From the NCBI RefSeq assembly GCF_016458275.1, contig NZ_JAEMHM010000015.1, positions 1 through 64,000 of the forward strand: DNA of 64,000 nt. Direction: 5' to 3'. The notes beneath the pieces were generated by a model. The model searched no databases and was not told the origin of the DNA. It saw only the letters and a list, made by a program, of their open reading frames with translations. Source of the stretch: Geomesophilobacter sediminis (GTDB lineage: Bacteria; Desulfobacterota; Desulfuromonadia; Geobacterales; Geobacteraceae). The position numbers and the translations under genes were made by a program. Positions 52,195 to 61,850 of the stretch are shown piece after piece. Position 1 is the stretch's first letter. The number at the start of each line of letters is the position of its first letter.

Positions 52195-53310
52195 ATGTCA
52201 AGGATTTCATTCAGGAACAGGACTGCAGCCATCGGACGTTCAGAACTCATAGCCTTTCTGCGCAAGCAGCGCCGTTACGTGGTGGTGCTGGTAGCGCTCA
52301 TCGTCATCCTTCCCCTGGCGCGGTTTGCCGCCTTCACCGCTTTGCCGGCCGGCAAGGGGCGGGTGGAAACCATCGTGGAACTGGGCAAGGGGCGCCCGCT
52401 GCGCAGCCTGGCCGAAGAACTCCAGAGCCGCCGCATCATCAGCAGCGCCCGGCTCTTCGTGCTCTATGCCCGCCTCAAAGGTGGCGATGCCCGCCTGAAG
52501 GCCGGTTACTACCAGTTCAGCGACGGGATGCGCCCCTCCCAAATCCTCACCAAGATGGTCACCGGCGACTTCTACCGCCGGATGTTCGCCGTGCCGGAAG
52601 GGTATTCCACCTACCAGATCGCGGAGATGCTGGAAAAGCGCGGCATCTTCACCAAGGACGCCTTCCTCGCCGCCTGCCGCGACAAAAAGCTCCTCTCCGA
52701 ATTCAAGATCCACGCCGACTCCGCCGAAGGGTACCTCTTTCCCGGGGCGTACAACATCATCCCCGGGCGCACCGAGAAGGACGTGCTCAAAGAGATGGTG
52801 GAGCGGCAGCAGAGTCTGATCGCGGAGCGTTTCGCGGCGCGCCTCAAGCAGAGCCACCTGTCGGAACGGGAGGTGCTCACCCTCGCCTCGATGATCGAGA
52901 AGGAGGCCATGGTCGCTACCGAGAAGCCGCTCATCGCCGGCGTCTTCCAGAACCGGCTGAGAAAAGGGATGCGCCTGCAGAGCGACCCCACCGCCCTCTA
53001 CGGGGTCCGTGCCTTCGCCGGCAAGGTTTCCAAGCGCGACATCCTGAAGGACACCCCCTACAACACCTATCGCATCGCCGGGCTCCCTCCCGGCCCGATC
53101 GGCAATCCCGGCGCGGATTCCATCGATGCGGTCCTCACCCATCCCCCCACCACCTATTTCTACTTCGTCGCCCGTGGCGACGGCAGCCACCAGTTCTCCA
53201 GCACCCTGGGCGAACACAACCTCGCGGTACGCACCTACCTGCGCTCCACCCCGCCCCCGGCAGCCGGTCCGGAAACCACCCCGGTCCACAGTACCAAGAC
53301 CGCCCGCTAG
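52195..53310 (+). CDS. mltG: Endolytic transglycosylase MltG
   Basis: The 371-residue protein has one N-terminal membrane helix (RYVVVLVALIVILPLARF), a LysM-like subdomain and the YceG/MltG catalytic domain with the active-site glutamate in LASMIEKEA, then NRLRKGMRLQSDPT and PYNTYRIAGLPPGPIGNPG. It cleaves nascent peptidoglycan strands and limits their length. The length is typical. The ATG at 52195 has only AAGG close upstream; a TTG at 52174 is an alternative. Confidence 0.93.
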   Translation: MSRISFRNRTAAIGRSELIAFLRKQRRYVVVLVALIVILPLARFAAFTALPAGKGRVETIVELGKGRPLRSLAEELQSRRIISSARLFVLYARLKGGDARLKAGYYQFSDGMRPSQILTKMVTGDFYRRMFAVPEGYSTYQIAEMLEKRGIFTKDAFLAACRDKKLLSEFKIHADSAEGYLFPGAYNIIPGRTEKDVLKEMVERQQSLIAERFAARLKQSHLSEREVLTLASMIEKEAMVATEKPLIAGVFQNRLRKGMRLQSDPTALYGVRAFAGKVSKRDILKDTPYNTYRIAGLPPGPIGNPGADSIDAVLTHPPTTYFYFVARGDGSHQFSSTLGEHNLAVRTYLRSTPPPAAGPETTPVHSTKTAR

Positions 53311-53369
53311 ACCCGCCCCAACCTTTCTAATCTTCGTAGTTGCAGTATCCAACCGCGTTTTCGGCTCGC

Positions 53370-53397
53370 TTGCGCTCATATCATTAGAATGTATTAT
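53370..53397 (+). promoter_or_regulatory. Candidate promoter for the chemoreceptor/binding-protein cluster
   Basis: TTGCGC (53370-53375), 16 bases, TATTAT (53392-53397). It implies a leader of about 190 nucleotides before the first chemoreceptor; no riboswitch was recognised in it. Confidence 0.45.
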
Positions 53398-53598
53398 TTA
53401 GCGCGTCCAAATCCCGAGTTCGGTTTGCGCCTTTTCCCTGCTTGATGCCGGGCATGGGACGCCACCCGCCGAGGGAGAATTCCCATCGGTGCACCGGAAA
53501 CGGCATCATTTGGCTTTTACCGGTGGCCCCATTCAGCTCCAGACGTTGCCCGATCCGAAGCGCTCCGGCGCGGCTGCCGGAAAACAGGAGATCCTGCC

Positions 53599-56076
53599 AT
53601 GACGGTAAAGGGAAAGCTCCTCAGCAACGTGGCACTGACCATCGTCGGCATCGTGGTGATCGCGGGGATCGGCATCTTCTCCATCGGCCGGGTCAGGGCG
53701 AGCATCGAGATCCTCACCGGCAAGTCGACCCCGCTGCACCTGAAGATGCTCGAGCTCCAGCAGACCGTGGAAAAGGTTTCCGCCGACTTCATGCGGCTGG
53801 AGATGACTTCGGAGCCCGCCGAGGTGGCGCGGCTTTCCGACACCATCACGGCCCGCATCCAGCGGATGGAGGAGCTCAACACCGAAATCCGCACCGGCGG
53901 GGCGGGCTCCTCCGGCGTCGACACCACGGTATTGAGGGACATCGAGCAGACCGTGGTGCGCGTGGTGTCGCAACGGCTCAAGGACATGAGACTTTTCCAG
54001 GCCGAGAGCGCTTCGGTGAACGCGGAACTTCTGCGCGCCGAAAACGGGGTGGCCGGCATGCGCCGCGGCATCAGCAAACTCGGCACCAGCTCCCTTTCCG
54101 CCATCAACACCTCGCAACAGGCAAACCTCGAAGTGAACAGCAGCATCAAGAAGCTCCTCACCCTGCAAAGCCGGCTCAAGGACATCCACATCATCCTGAG
54201 CGACCTGGAGCTTTTGAAGAACAAGTACAAGATCGGCCCGTTGCGCGAGCGGCTGAAGACCGCCATGGAGCTGACCCGGACCATCCCGGTCGACAAGGGG
54301 GACCACCCGGTGATCCGGGAGGTGAAGGGGGTGGCGCTCGACATCTTCGACAAGATCGGCAAGGAAAACGGCGGCCTGATCGCCTTGCGGCTGGAAATCC
54401 TGGGGAGCGCGGAGAAGACGGAAACCGAGCAGTATGGCGCCAGGCGCCAGGAGATCGTAAAGCCCCTGGAGGAGAACAGCCGCAAGATCTTCAACACCAT
54501 CGACAACCTGGAACTCCAGATCGTCAAGGACCGCAACAACGTGGTCTCGTCGCTGGGGCTCCAAAACGCCACCAGCGCCGTCATGGAAGGGGGGAGCGCC
54601 ATCAGCGTCGACGTGAAGGAACTGAGCTCCGGGGTGCGGCAGATCATGCTCAGCTCGACGGAGCCGGAAGTAGGCGCCATCACGGCGCGCCTGGGGCAGA
54701 CCGAACGCCGGATCCAGGAGAACGTGGACCGGGTGCGGCGCATCCTGCAGAAGGCCGGACAGGCCGGGATGGCACGCAGCATGGGGGAGGTGTCGGACAT
54801 CGTCTCCCGGGCCGGGGGGTCGATCCGCAAGATCGCGGCGACCAAGGGGGAGGTGATCCGGAGTAACCTTGCCATGCAACGGGCGCTGGAATCGGCCCGT
54901 GGCATCTCGGGGGAACAGGCGCAAAAGAGCGAGCAGCAGGTCAAGAACATCGGGGAGAACCAGCGCCAGATCTTGACCGGGGTGCGCCAGGCGGTAAAGC
55001 ACGCCGCATTTCTTTCGGTGGTCATGCTCCTCGTGTCGCTGGGGGTGATCGCCCTTTCCCTCTTCATCAGCCTGCGCATCATCGCCTCGATCACCCGTCC
55101 CCTGGCCCTGGCCAAGGAAGTGACCGCGGAGATCGCCGACGGCAACCTCACCCGGCGCATCGAATTGCATAGCCGCGACGAGATCGGTGAGATCTGCAGC
55201 AGCATCAACAACATCGTGGTCAATTTCCACCGGGTGATCTCCGAGGTGGTCCGCAACACCGGCGAGGTTGCCGCGGCCTCCACCAAACTCTCCGGCGCCG
55301 CCGAGCAGATGGCCGGCGGTGCGGCACGCGCCGCCGGCGAGGCGGAAGCGGTGGCGACGGCAAGTGAGGAGATGGCCGCCACCTCCAACGAGATCGCCCA
55401 GAACTGCTCGGCCGCCGCGGTGGGATCGGATCAGGCGAGCACCGCGGCCCAGACCGGGGCCGCGGTGGTGAAAGATACCGTGCACGGGATGAACCTCATC
55501 GCCGACAACGTCAGGAAATCGGCCCGTACCATCGGGAGTCTCGGCAACATCTCCGAGCAGATCGGGGCGATCGTCGGGACCATCAACGACATCGCCGACC
55601 AGACCAACCTCCTGGCCCTGAACGCCGCGATCGAGGCGGCCCGCGCCGGCGAGCAGGGACGCGGCTTCGCGGTGGTGGCCGACGAGGTGCGCGCCCTGGC
55701 CGAGCGGACCACCCAGGCGACCCGCGAGATCGGCGCGATGATCAAGAACGTGCAGACCGAGACCCAGGGGGCGATCAAGGTGATGGAATCCGGGGTGCGC
55801 CAGGCGGAAGCGGGAACCACCGAGGCGGCCCGATCGGGGGACGCCCTGGAGGAGATCCTGCAGCAGATCCAGGCGGTGACCATGCAGGTGAACCAGATCG
55901 CGACCGCCGCCGAGGAGCAGACCGCCACCACCGGGGAGATCACCAGCAACATCCAAAGGATCAACGAGGTGATGCAGGAGACCGCGCGGCACGCCCAGGA
56001 ATCGGCTGCCTCGGCGCAGCTTCTCTCCCGCCTGGCCGAGGAGCAGCGCAAGCTGGTCGGGCACTTCACGCTGTAA
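53599..56076 (+). CDS. Methyl-accepting chemotaxis protein, large periplasmic sensor
   Basis: The 825-residue receptor has a first membrane helix (about 9-30), an unusually long helical periplasmic domain of about 440 residues, a second membrane helix (about 472-497), a HAMP domain, and a signalling hairpin with the conserved tip [20 protein letters not shown] near residue 665. The periplasmic part is much longer than the usual 150-250 residues and is helix-rich with few cysteines. It is closely similar to the receptor at 58697. The adjacent binding-protein genes suggest indirect ligand sensing. CAGGAGATCC precedes the ATG. Confidence 0.93.
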   Translation: MTVKGKLLSNVALTIVGIVVIAGIGIFSIGRVRASIEILTGKSTPLHLKMLELQQTVEKVSADFMRLEMTSEPAEVARLSDTITARIQRMEELNTEIRTGGAGSSGVDTTVLRDIEQTVVRVVSQRLKDMRLFQAESASVNAELLRAENGVAGMRRGISKLGTSSLSAINTSQQANLEVNSSIKKLLTLQSRLKDIHIILSDLELLKNKYKIGPLRERLKTAMELTRTIPVDKGDHPVIREVKGVALDIFDKIGKENGGLIALRLEILGSAEKTETEQYGARRQEIVKPLEENSRKIFNTIDNLELQIVKDRNNVVSSLGLQNATSAVMEGGSAISVDVKELSSGVRQIMLSSTEPEVGAITARLGQTERRIQENVDRVRRILQKAGQAGMARSMGEVSDIVSRAGGSIRKIAATKGEVIRSNLAMQRALESARGISGEQAQKSEQQVKNIGENQRQILTGVRQAVKHAAFLSVVMLLVSLGVIALSLFISLRIIASITRPLALAKEVTAEIADGNLTRRIELHSRDEIGEICSSINNIVVNFHRVISEVVRNTGEVAAASTKLSGAAEQMAGGAARAAGEAEAVATASEEMAATSNEIAQNCSAAAVGSDQASTAAQTGAAVVKDTVHGMNLIADNVRKSARTIGSLGNISEQIGAIVGTINDIADQTNLLALNAAIEAARAGEQGRGFAVVADEVRALAERTTQATREIGAMIKNVQTETQGAIKVMESGVRQAEAGTTEAARSGDALEEILQQIQAVTMQVNQIATAAEEQTATTGEITSNIQRINEVMQETARHAQESAASAQLLSRLAEEQRKLVGHFTL

Positions 56077-56152
56077 GGCGCGTGCGTTCGACGTTTGGCG
56101 TTTGGCGTTTGGGAGTTTGACGTTCCGAGTTGCCGGGCCGGCAAGCCTTCCC

Positions 56153-56180
56153 CTGTGGGAGCGCCTTTCCAGGCGCGATT
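56153..56180. repeat. REP element, left half
   Basis: CTGTGGGAGCGCCTTTCCAG then GCGCGATT, between the first chemoreceptor and the first binding protein. Confidence 0.8.
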
Positions 56181-56214
56181 AAAGCTTCGACCATCGTAAG
56201 GAAAGGAGGTTCAC

Positions 56215-57345
56215 ATGAAGAGGATAGCGCTGATGGTTGTCTTGCTGCTTGCGGTCGCAGCGGTCGCGTCCGCGGAAAACGTCATCAAGATCGGCATGGT
56301 GAACGACCAGACCGGTCCCAACAAGGGTGCCGGTATCGCCATGAAAGCCGGGGTCGCGGCCTACTTCAAGGCGGTCAACGAGCGCGGCGGCGTAAACGGC
56401 GCCAAGCTCGAACTCGTGGTCGCCAACGACCAGTACGACCCGGACAAGACGGTGGACGGGGTGCTCAAGCTCATCGAGGAGCAAAAGATCTTCGCCGTCG
56501 TCGGCACCATCGGCACCTCCAACGGCATCTCCATCCTGCCGATCGTCAAGGAACAGAAGCTCCCCTTCGTCAGCCCGCGCTCGGGCGCCCTGAACTTCCG
56601 CACCCCGGTCATCCCCGAGGTCATCAACATCCGGGCGAGCCACCAGGAAGAGATCGACCGCCTGGTGGATCTTCTGGCCAAGGAGGGGGGCGCCAAGCGG
56701 TTTGCGGTCTTCTACCAAAACGACACCTTCGGAACCGAGATCCTCTCCTGCACCGAGACCGCCCTCAAGCGCCACGGGCTCTCCCTCGCCGCCAAGGGCT
56801 CCTTCCAGCGCGGCACCCTGGCGGTAGCCTCGGCGCTCTCTTCCATCATCCAGGGCAAGCCGGACGCCATCATCCTCGGCTCGGTCTACGCCCCCGGCGC
56901 AGAGTTCGCCAAGGCGGCCCGCAAGGAAGGATTGAAAAGCTACTTCGCCTCCGGCTCGTTTGCCGGGGGAGCCAACCTGGTCAAAGCCGCCGGAGCCGAC
57001 GCCGAGGGGATGATCTTCTCGCAGGTGGTCCCGCCCCTTTCCGACCTGAGCCTGCCCATAACCAAGGAATGCAAGGAGGCGGTGGAAAAGAATCCGGAAG
57101 GGGCCGGCTTCAACTCGGTGAGCCTGGAGGGGTGCATCACCGCCAAGTCGATGGTGCTGGCGCTCGAAAAGGCCGGGACCCCGCCGACCCGCGACGGCTT
57201 CATCAAGGCTTTCGAGGCGATGAAGGGGACCGACCTGGGCGGGATCAAGCTCAGCTTTGCCCCCGACAACCACCAAGGGCAGAACAACGTCTACATGGAG
57301 ATGGTCAAGGACGGAAAACTGGTGCCGTTCACCGCACTCAAATAA
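56215..57345 (+). CDS. Branched-chain-type ABC substrate-binding protein
   Basis: The 376-residue periplasmic protein has a signal peptide (residues 1-20) and a type 1 periplasmic-binding fold of the LivJ/leucine-binding class (KIGMVNDQTGPNKGAG, VVGTIGTSNGISILPIVKE, YQNDTFGTEIL). It binds small amides, amino acids or similar molecules; the ligand is unknown. No livHMGF permease or ATPase genes are adjacent. Instead it is flanked by chemoreceptors. AAAGGAGG precedes the ATG. Confidence 0.9.
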   Translation: MKRIALMVVLLLAVAAVASAENVIKIGMVNDQTGPNKGAGIAMKAGVAAYFKAVNERGGVNGAKLELVVANDQYDPDKTVDGVLKLIEEQKIFAVVGTIGTSNGISILPIVKEQKLPFVSPRSGALNFRTPVIPEVINIRASHQEEIDRLVDLLAKEGGAKRFAVFYQNDTFGTEILSCTETALKRHGLSLAAKGSFQRGTLAVASALSSIIQGKPDAIILGSVYAPGAEFAKAARKEGLKSYFASGSFAGGANLVKAAGADAEGMIFSQVVPPLSDLSLPITKECKEAVEKNPEGAGFNSVSLEGCITAKSMVLALEKAGTPPTRDGFIKAFEAMKGTDLGGIKLSFAPDNHQGQNNVYMEMVKDGKLVPFTALK

Positions 57346-57416
57346 CCAGCGAGGCACACCGCGTGGGGCCAGGGGAGTTCCCGAAACGGCAACCACGCGA
57401 CCACCGGGAGGATGAC

Positions 57417-58557
57417 ATGAAAAGGTTTTTCCTGCTTGTCAGTATCGTCGTTTTCGGTGCCACGGCCCTCCATGCGGAACCGACCGGCAACGTAATCAAG
57501 ATCGGCATGGTCAACGACCAGACCGGACCGACCAAGGGGTCGGGCCGCGGGATCAAGATCGGCGTGGACGCCTATTTCAAGGCGGTGAACGAGAAAGGTG
57601 GGGTGAACGGCAAAAAGCTCGAACTTTTGGTGGTCAACGACATGTACCAGCCGGAAAAGACCGTTGACGGACTGCTCAAGCTGATCGAGCAGCAGAAGAT
57701 CTTCGCCGTCGTCGGCACCGTCGGCACCTCGAGCGGCGTCTCCATCATCCCCGTGGTCAAGGAATACAAGCTCCCCTTTGTGGCGCCCCGCTCCGGAGCG
57801 GCCGATTTCCGCACCCCGGTGACCCGGGAGCTCTTCAACATCCGCGCCAGCCACCAGGAGGAAGTCGACAAGCTGGTCGATCTCCTGGTCGCCGCCGGGG
57901 CCAAGCGCTTCGCCTTCTTCTACCAAAACGACACCTTCGGCCTGGACGTCCTCAACTGCACCGAGAAGGCGCTCAAGCGCCACGGGCTCTCCATCATCGC
58001 GAAGGGGTCGCACGAGCGGGGAACCGAGGCGGTCACCACCGGTCTGGCCTCGATCATGGCCGCCGGGGCTCCCGACGCCATCGTCATGGGATCGAGCTAT
58101 GCGCCGGTCGCCGAATTCGTGAAGGGGGTGCGCAAGGAGGGGTTGAAGGTGTACCTGGCCACCGGCTCCTTCGCCAGCGGCGCCAACATGGTCAAGGCCG
58201 CCGGGAACGCCGCGGAGGGAGTCATCATGTCGCAGGTGGTCCCCCACCTCCAGGACCTGAGCCTTCCGCTCACCAAGGAGTGCAAGGAAGCCATCGACAA
58301 GAACCCGGAGGAGATGGGGTTCAATGCCGTCACCATGGAGGGATGCATGGCGGCCAAGTCGATGGTCATGGCACTGGAAAAGGCCGGCGATCCCCCCACC
58401 CAGGAAGGGTTCATCCAAGGCCTACGAGTCGATGAAGGATGCCGACATGGGGGGGATCAAACTGACCTTCACCCCGGAAAACCACCAGGGGCAGAGTAAC
58501 GTCTTCGTCGAGATCGTGCGGGACGGAAAGCTGATCCCGCTCAAGTCGTTGAAGTGA
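57417..58557 (+). pseudogene. Second LivJ-type binding protein, interrupted by a frameshift
   Basis: The frame from ATG 57417 (GGGAGGATGAC upstream, signal peptide ending ALHA) matches the preceding binding protein along its length until about 58414. There an extra C (ATCCAAGG where ATCAAGG is expected) shifts the frame. Read in place, the protein ends with an alien tail at 58499. In the +1 frame the expected C-terminus resumes (KAYESMKDADMGGIKL...SLK) and ends at 58557. Without the extra base the product would be 379 residues. This is either a true recent mutation or a sequencing error. Confidence 0.85.
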
Positions 58558-58560
58558 CTG

Positions 58561-58599
58561 AAAGGGGACCGGCCTCCGCCCAGGTGCCGGTTCCCTTTG
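58561..58599 (+). terminator. GGGGACCGGC hairpin, divergent copy
   Basis: AAAGGGGACCGGCCTCC pairs imperfectly with GGTGCCGGTTCCCTTT and lies three bases after the shifted stop of the second binding protein. Confidence 0.65.
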
Positions 58600-58616
58600 T
58601 ACCACCAGCTTTCTCG

Positions 58617-58654
58617 AAAGGGGACTGGCTCCGCAGGTGCCAGTCCCCCTCTTA
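58617..58654 (+). repeat. GGGGACTGGC hairpin, canonical copy
   Basis: GGGGACTGGC pairs with GCCAGTCCCC, followed by CCTCTTA. It is nearly identical to the copy at 2924 and stands in tandem with the divergent copy just upstream. Confidence 0.75.
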
Positions 58655-58696
58655 TTACCTGTCAGCCCAATGGGACATCCCAGAAGGAGAGGCGCC

Positions 58697-61177
58697 ATGA
58701 CCGTCAAAAGCAAGCTTCTCGGCAACGTCGCCCTTACCATCGTCGGCATCGCGGTGATCGCAGGAATCGGCCTCTTCTCCATCGCCAAGGTCCGATCGAG
58801 CATCGAGATCCTGACCGGAAAGTCGACCCCCCTGCACCTGAAGATGCTGGAGTTGCAGCAGACCGTGGAGAAGGTGTCGGCCGACTTCATGCGCCTGGAG
58901 ATGACCACCGAGCCGGCCGAGGTGGAACAGCTCTCCCGTAACATAACCGACCGGATTCAGCGGATGGAGGTATTGAACGAGGAGATCAGGAAGGGGGGGG
59001 CCGAATCCTCGGGAGTCGACACCGCCGTCTTGCGCAACATCGAGGCGACCGTGGTGCAGGTGGTCAGCCAGCGGCTCAAGGACATGGCGCTGTTTCGAAA
59101 CGAGATCGGAGTGGTGAACAGCGAACTGCAGCGGGCCGAAGCCGAGGTGAGCGGCATGCGCCGCAGCATCGGCAAGCTCGGCTCCAATGCCTTGGGGGCC
59201 ATCAACTCGTCGCAGACCGCCAACCTGCAGGTGAACAGCAGCATCAAGAAACTCCTCACCCTGCAAAACCGCTTCAAGGACATCAGCCTGATCATCGCGA
59301 ACCTGGAGCTGATCAAGAACAAGTTCAAAATCGGCCCGCTGCGGGAGCGCATCAAGGACACCACCGACCTCACCCGGAACATCGAGGTGGAGGCCGGCGA
59401 TCATGCGGCGATCCGGGAGGTGAAGGGGGTCGCCCTGGACCTTTTGAACCGGATCAGCTCCGACAACGGCGGACTGGTCGCGCTGCGACTGGAGATCCTG
59501 AACAGCGCCGACAAGGCGGAGACCGAGCAGTACGCGGCGAAAAGGGCGGAAATAATGAAACCGCTCGAGGATTCCAGCCGCAGGATCTTCAACGTCATCG
59601 ACGCCCTGGAGCTCCAGATCCTCAAGGAGCGCAAGAGCGTGGTCAACTCGCTCGGCTTCCAGGGCTCCGCCGCATCGGTCATCGAGGCGGGGAGCGCGAT
59701 CAGCGTCGACGTGAAGGAGCTCAACTCCGCGGTGCGCCAGATGATGCTGAGCGCCACCGAGGACGAGGTACGCAAGGTCGCCGCGGCGACCGACACCACC
59801 CTGCGCCGGATCGACGGCAACATCGCCGCCGCGCGGCAGCTCCTGGTGAAATCGGGACAAAGAGCGCTGGCGGGAAACATCTCCGAGGTTTCCGGGACCA
59901 TCCACCGCGCCGCGGCTTCGATCCAGAAAATCCGGACCACCAAGCTGGGTGTCATCCAAAGTAACGCGGCCATGCAGAAGGCACTGGAGTCGGCCCGCGG
60001 GATCTCGAAGGCGCAGGCGCAAAGAAGCGAGGAGCAGGTGAAGAACATCGGGCAGAACCAGCAGCAGATCCTCACCGGGGTCCGTCAGGCGGTTCGCAAC
60101 GCGACCACCCTCTCCTTCGTGATGATCGCCGTATCGCTTACCGTCGCCCTGATCTCGCTGGTCATCAGCCTGCGGGTCATCAGCTCCATCACCAAGCCGC
60201 TCGGCACCGCCAAGACGGTCACCCGCGAGATTGCCGCCGGGAACCTGACCCGGAGAATCGCCCTGGAGAGCCGGGACGAGATTGCCGAGATCTGCGCCAG
60301 CATCAACGAGATGGTGCAGCAGTTCCACGAGGTGATCGCCCGGGTTGCCCACAACACCCGCCAGGTGGCCAATGCCTCCACCGAGCTTTCCAGCGAGGCG
60401 GAGAAGATGGCATCCGGCGCGGCCCGCGTCGCGGGGCAGGCCGAAACGGTCGCCACCGCCAGCGAGGAGATGGCGGCGACCTCCAACGAGATCGCGCTCA
60501 ACTGCACCTCGGCCGCCTCCACGTCCCTGCAGGCGAACAGCGTGGCCGCCTCAGGGGCCGAGGTGGTGAAGGAGACCGTGAAGGGGATGAACCTGATCGC
60601 CCAGCGGGTCCAGGAATCGGCGGTCGCCATCGGCAACCTGGGGCACAAGTCCGAGCAGATCGGCGCCATCGTGCGGACCATCAACGACATCGCGGACCAG
60701 ACCAACCTGCTGGCGCTCAACGCGGCGATCGAGGCGGCGCGGGCCGGCGAACAGGGGCGCGGTTTTGCCGTGGTCGCCGACGAGGTGCGCGCCCTGGCCG
60801 AGCGGACCACCGAGGCGACCCGGGAGGTCGGCGAGATGATCAAGTCGGTTCAGGTGGAGACCAAGGAAGCGATCAAGATGATGGAGGCCGGGGTGCGTGA
60901 AGTCGAGCGCGGCACCGTCGAGGCGGCGAAGTCGGGAACGGCCCTTGAGGAGATTCTGCAGCAGATAAACGAGGTGAGCACCCAGGTGAACCAGATCGCG
61001 ACCGCAGCGGAAGAGCAGACCGCGACGACCGGTGAGATCAGCGGCAACATTCAGACCATCAACGAGGTGGTCCAGGGGACCGCGACCAGCGCCCGCCAGT
61101 CCGCCGCCTCGGCCGCTCAGCTCTCCCGCCTGGCCGAAGAGCAGCAAAAGCTCATCAGCCACTTTGTCCTGGAGTAG
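58697..61177 (+). CDS. Methyl-accepting chemotaxis protein, paralogue of the upstream receptor
   Basis: The 826-residue receptor has the same layout as the one at 53599: membrane helix at about 9-30, long helical periplasmic domain, second helix at about 472-497, HAMP and the tip [20 protein letters not shown]. The first 80 residues and the signalling domain are almost the same in both; the central sensor differs more. It is separated from the binding-protein genes by two hairpins, so it may be transcribed separately. AAGGAGAGG precedes the ATG at 58697. Confidence 0.93.
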   Translation: MTVKSKLLGNVALTIVGIAVIAGIGLFSIAKVRSSIEILTGKSTPLHLKMLELQQTVEKVSADFMRLEMTTEPAEVEQLSRNITDRIQRMEVLNEEIRKGGAESSGVDTAVLRNIEATVVQVVSQRLKDMALFRNEIGVVNSELQRAEAEVSGMRRSIGKLGSNALGAINSSQTANLQVNSSIKKLLTLQNRFKDISLIIANLELIKNKFKIGPLRERIKDTTDLTRNIEVEAGDHAAIREVKGVALDLLNRISSDNGGLVALRLEILNSADKAETEQYAAKRAEIMKPLEDSSRRIFNVIDALELQILKERKSVVNSLGFQGSAASVIEAGSAISVDVKELNSAVRQMMLSATEDEVRKVAAATDTTLRRIDGNIAAARQLLVKSGQRALAGNISEVSGTIHRAAASIQKIRTTKLGVIQSNAAMQKALESARGISKAQAQRSEEQVKNIGQNQQQILTGVRQAVRNATTLSFVMIAVSLTVALISLVISLRVISSITKPLGTAKTVTREIAAGNLTRRIALESRDEIAEICASINEMVQQFHEVIARVAHNTRQVANASTELSSEAEKMASGAARVAGQAETVATASEEMAATSNEIALNCTSAASTSLQANSVAASGAEVVKETVKGMNLIAQRVQESAVAIGNLGHKSEQIGAIVRTINDIADQTNLLALNAAIEAARAGEQGRGFAVVADEVRALAERTTEATREVGEMIKSVQVETKEAIKMMEAGVREVERGTVEAAKSGTALEEILQQINEVSTQVNQIATAAEEQTATTGEISGNIQTINEVVQGTATSARQSAASAAQLSRLAEEQQKLISHFVLE

Positions 61178-61197
61178 CAAGGGGACCCAAAGGGACT

Positions 61198-61235
61198 AAA
61201 GGGGACTGGCTCCGCAGGTGCCGGTCCCCCTCTTC
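61198..61235 (+). terminator. GGGGACTGGC hairpin after the second chemoreceptor
   Basis: AAAGGGGACTGGCTCCGCAG pairs with GTGCCGGTCCCC and is followed by CTCTT. It lies 20 bases after the stop. Confidence 0.72.
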
Positions 61236-61397
61236 GTCCATGTCAACGTAGATACCTGCCGTGCACCCGCAATCTTCGCTGCCCAGTCCCCTCGCCCCTG
61301 GCGGGCGGGGGTTAGGGGGCGGGGGAAGGTGCCACCGCCTCATCCGAGGAATTTGATGCCACCGGAGCAAAAACCTGAGACGCCCTACTCCGATGGA

Positions 61398-61425
61398 TTG
61401 CATTCGGCGTGGAAAATACTAGAAT
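61398..61425 (+). promoter_or_regulatory. Sigma-70-type promoter
   Basis: TTGCAT (61398-61403), 16 bases, TAGAAT (61420-61425), 62 bases before the start codon at 61488. Confidence 0.5.
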
Positions 61426-61430
61426 TTTCC
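61411..61430. promoter_or_regulatory. Operator-like palindrome over the -10 box
   Basis: GGAAAAT-ACTAGA-ATTTTCC is a perfect 7-6-7 inverted repeat that covers the predicted -10 element. Such a position is typical of a repressor-binding site. Confidence 0.45.
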
Positions 61431-61487
61431 AATCTTAACCCGGCTGGCGAATTGACACTCGAAGATCCATCACGGAAAGGAGGTCCA

Positions 61488-61850
61488 ATGCTCGGTATAT
61501 CGGCCGATCTAAAAGGAAAAGACACCGTCTTCATCAGCAACACCTATCGCTACCATAGCGGACTGTGCGGTCTGAGCATCTACCGCAACCCACCTGCCGG
61601 ACTCTCCACCGCAGAGGTAAAGGTGGAGCTTGACGCTCTGCAGCAGGCGTACGAAGGGGGTGCCACCGGTAACCACGCGCAGGTAGCCCTGCGCAGAGTC
61701 CTGCGCAAAAAGGTAACGGAGACCTTCAAAAAGATCATTCTCTACCTGCGAATGGTGGCCACCGAGAATGACATACCCGCCCTCATCCAAGCCGGGTTTG
61801 TCGTACGGCAGCGCGTGCCCCGGAAAAAGGCGGTTGTTGCGCCGGCATGA
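61488..61850 (+). CDS. Conserved-looking protein of unknown function
   Basis: The 120-residue product begins MLGISADLKGKDTVFISNT and contains FISNTYRYHSGLCGL, a helical middle (VELDALQQAYEGG) and a basic C-terminus. It has no signal peptide or membrane helix. No named family was recognised, although the pattern of a short beta start with FISN followed by two long helices recalls uncharacterised Geobacter proteins. AAGGAGGTCCA sits before the ATG at 61488, which rejects a longer reading from 61218. The operator-like palindrome suggests dedicated regulation. Confidence 0.65.
   Translation: MLGISADLKGKDTVFISNTYRYHSGLCGLSIYRNPPAGLSTAEVKVELDALQQAYEGGATGNHAQVALRRVLRKKVTETFKKIILYLRMVATENDIPALIQAGFVVRQRVPRKKAVVAPA

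Larger units (their letters stand above)
61178..61487. other. Intergenic region with hairpins, promoter and operator-like palindrome
   Basis: It contains the terminator-like hairpin at 61198, a GC-rich CCCTGGCGGGCGGGG stretch (about 61285-61330), and the promoter and palindrome of the unknown-protein gene. Confidence 0.55.

Noticed and set aside
53398-53598. c-di-GMP (GEMM) riboswitch in the leader of the first chemoreceptor
   Set aside because: The conserved GEMM core sequences were not found in the leader.
56130-57416. Long frame running through the first binding-protein gene into the second
   Set aside because: Before 57417 it is the wrong frame of the first binding protein (Arg/Gly-rich); only the part from 57417 is the real second protein.
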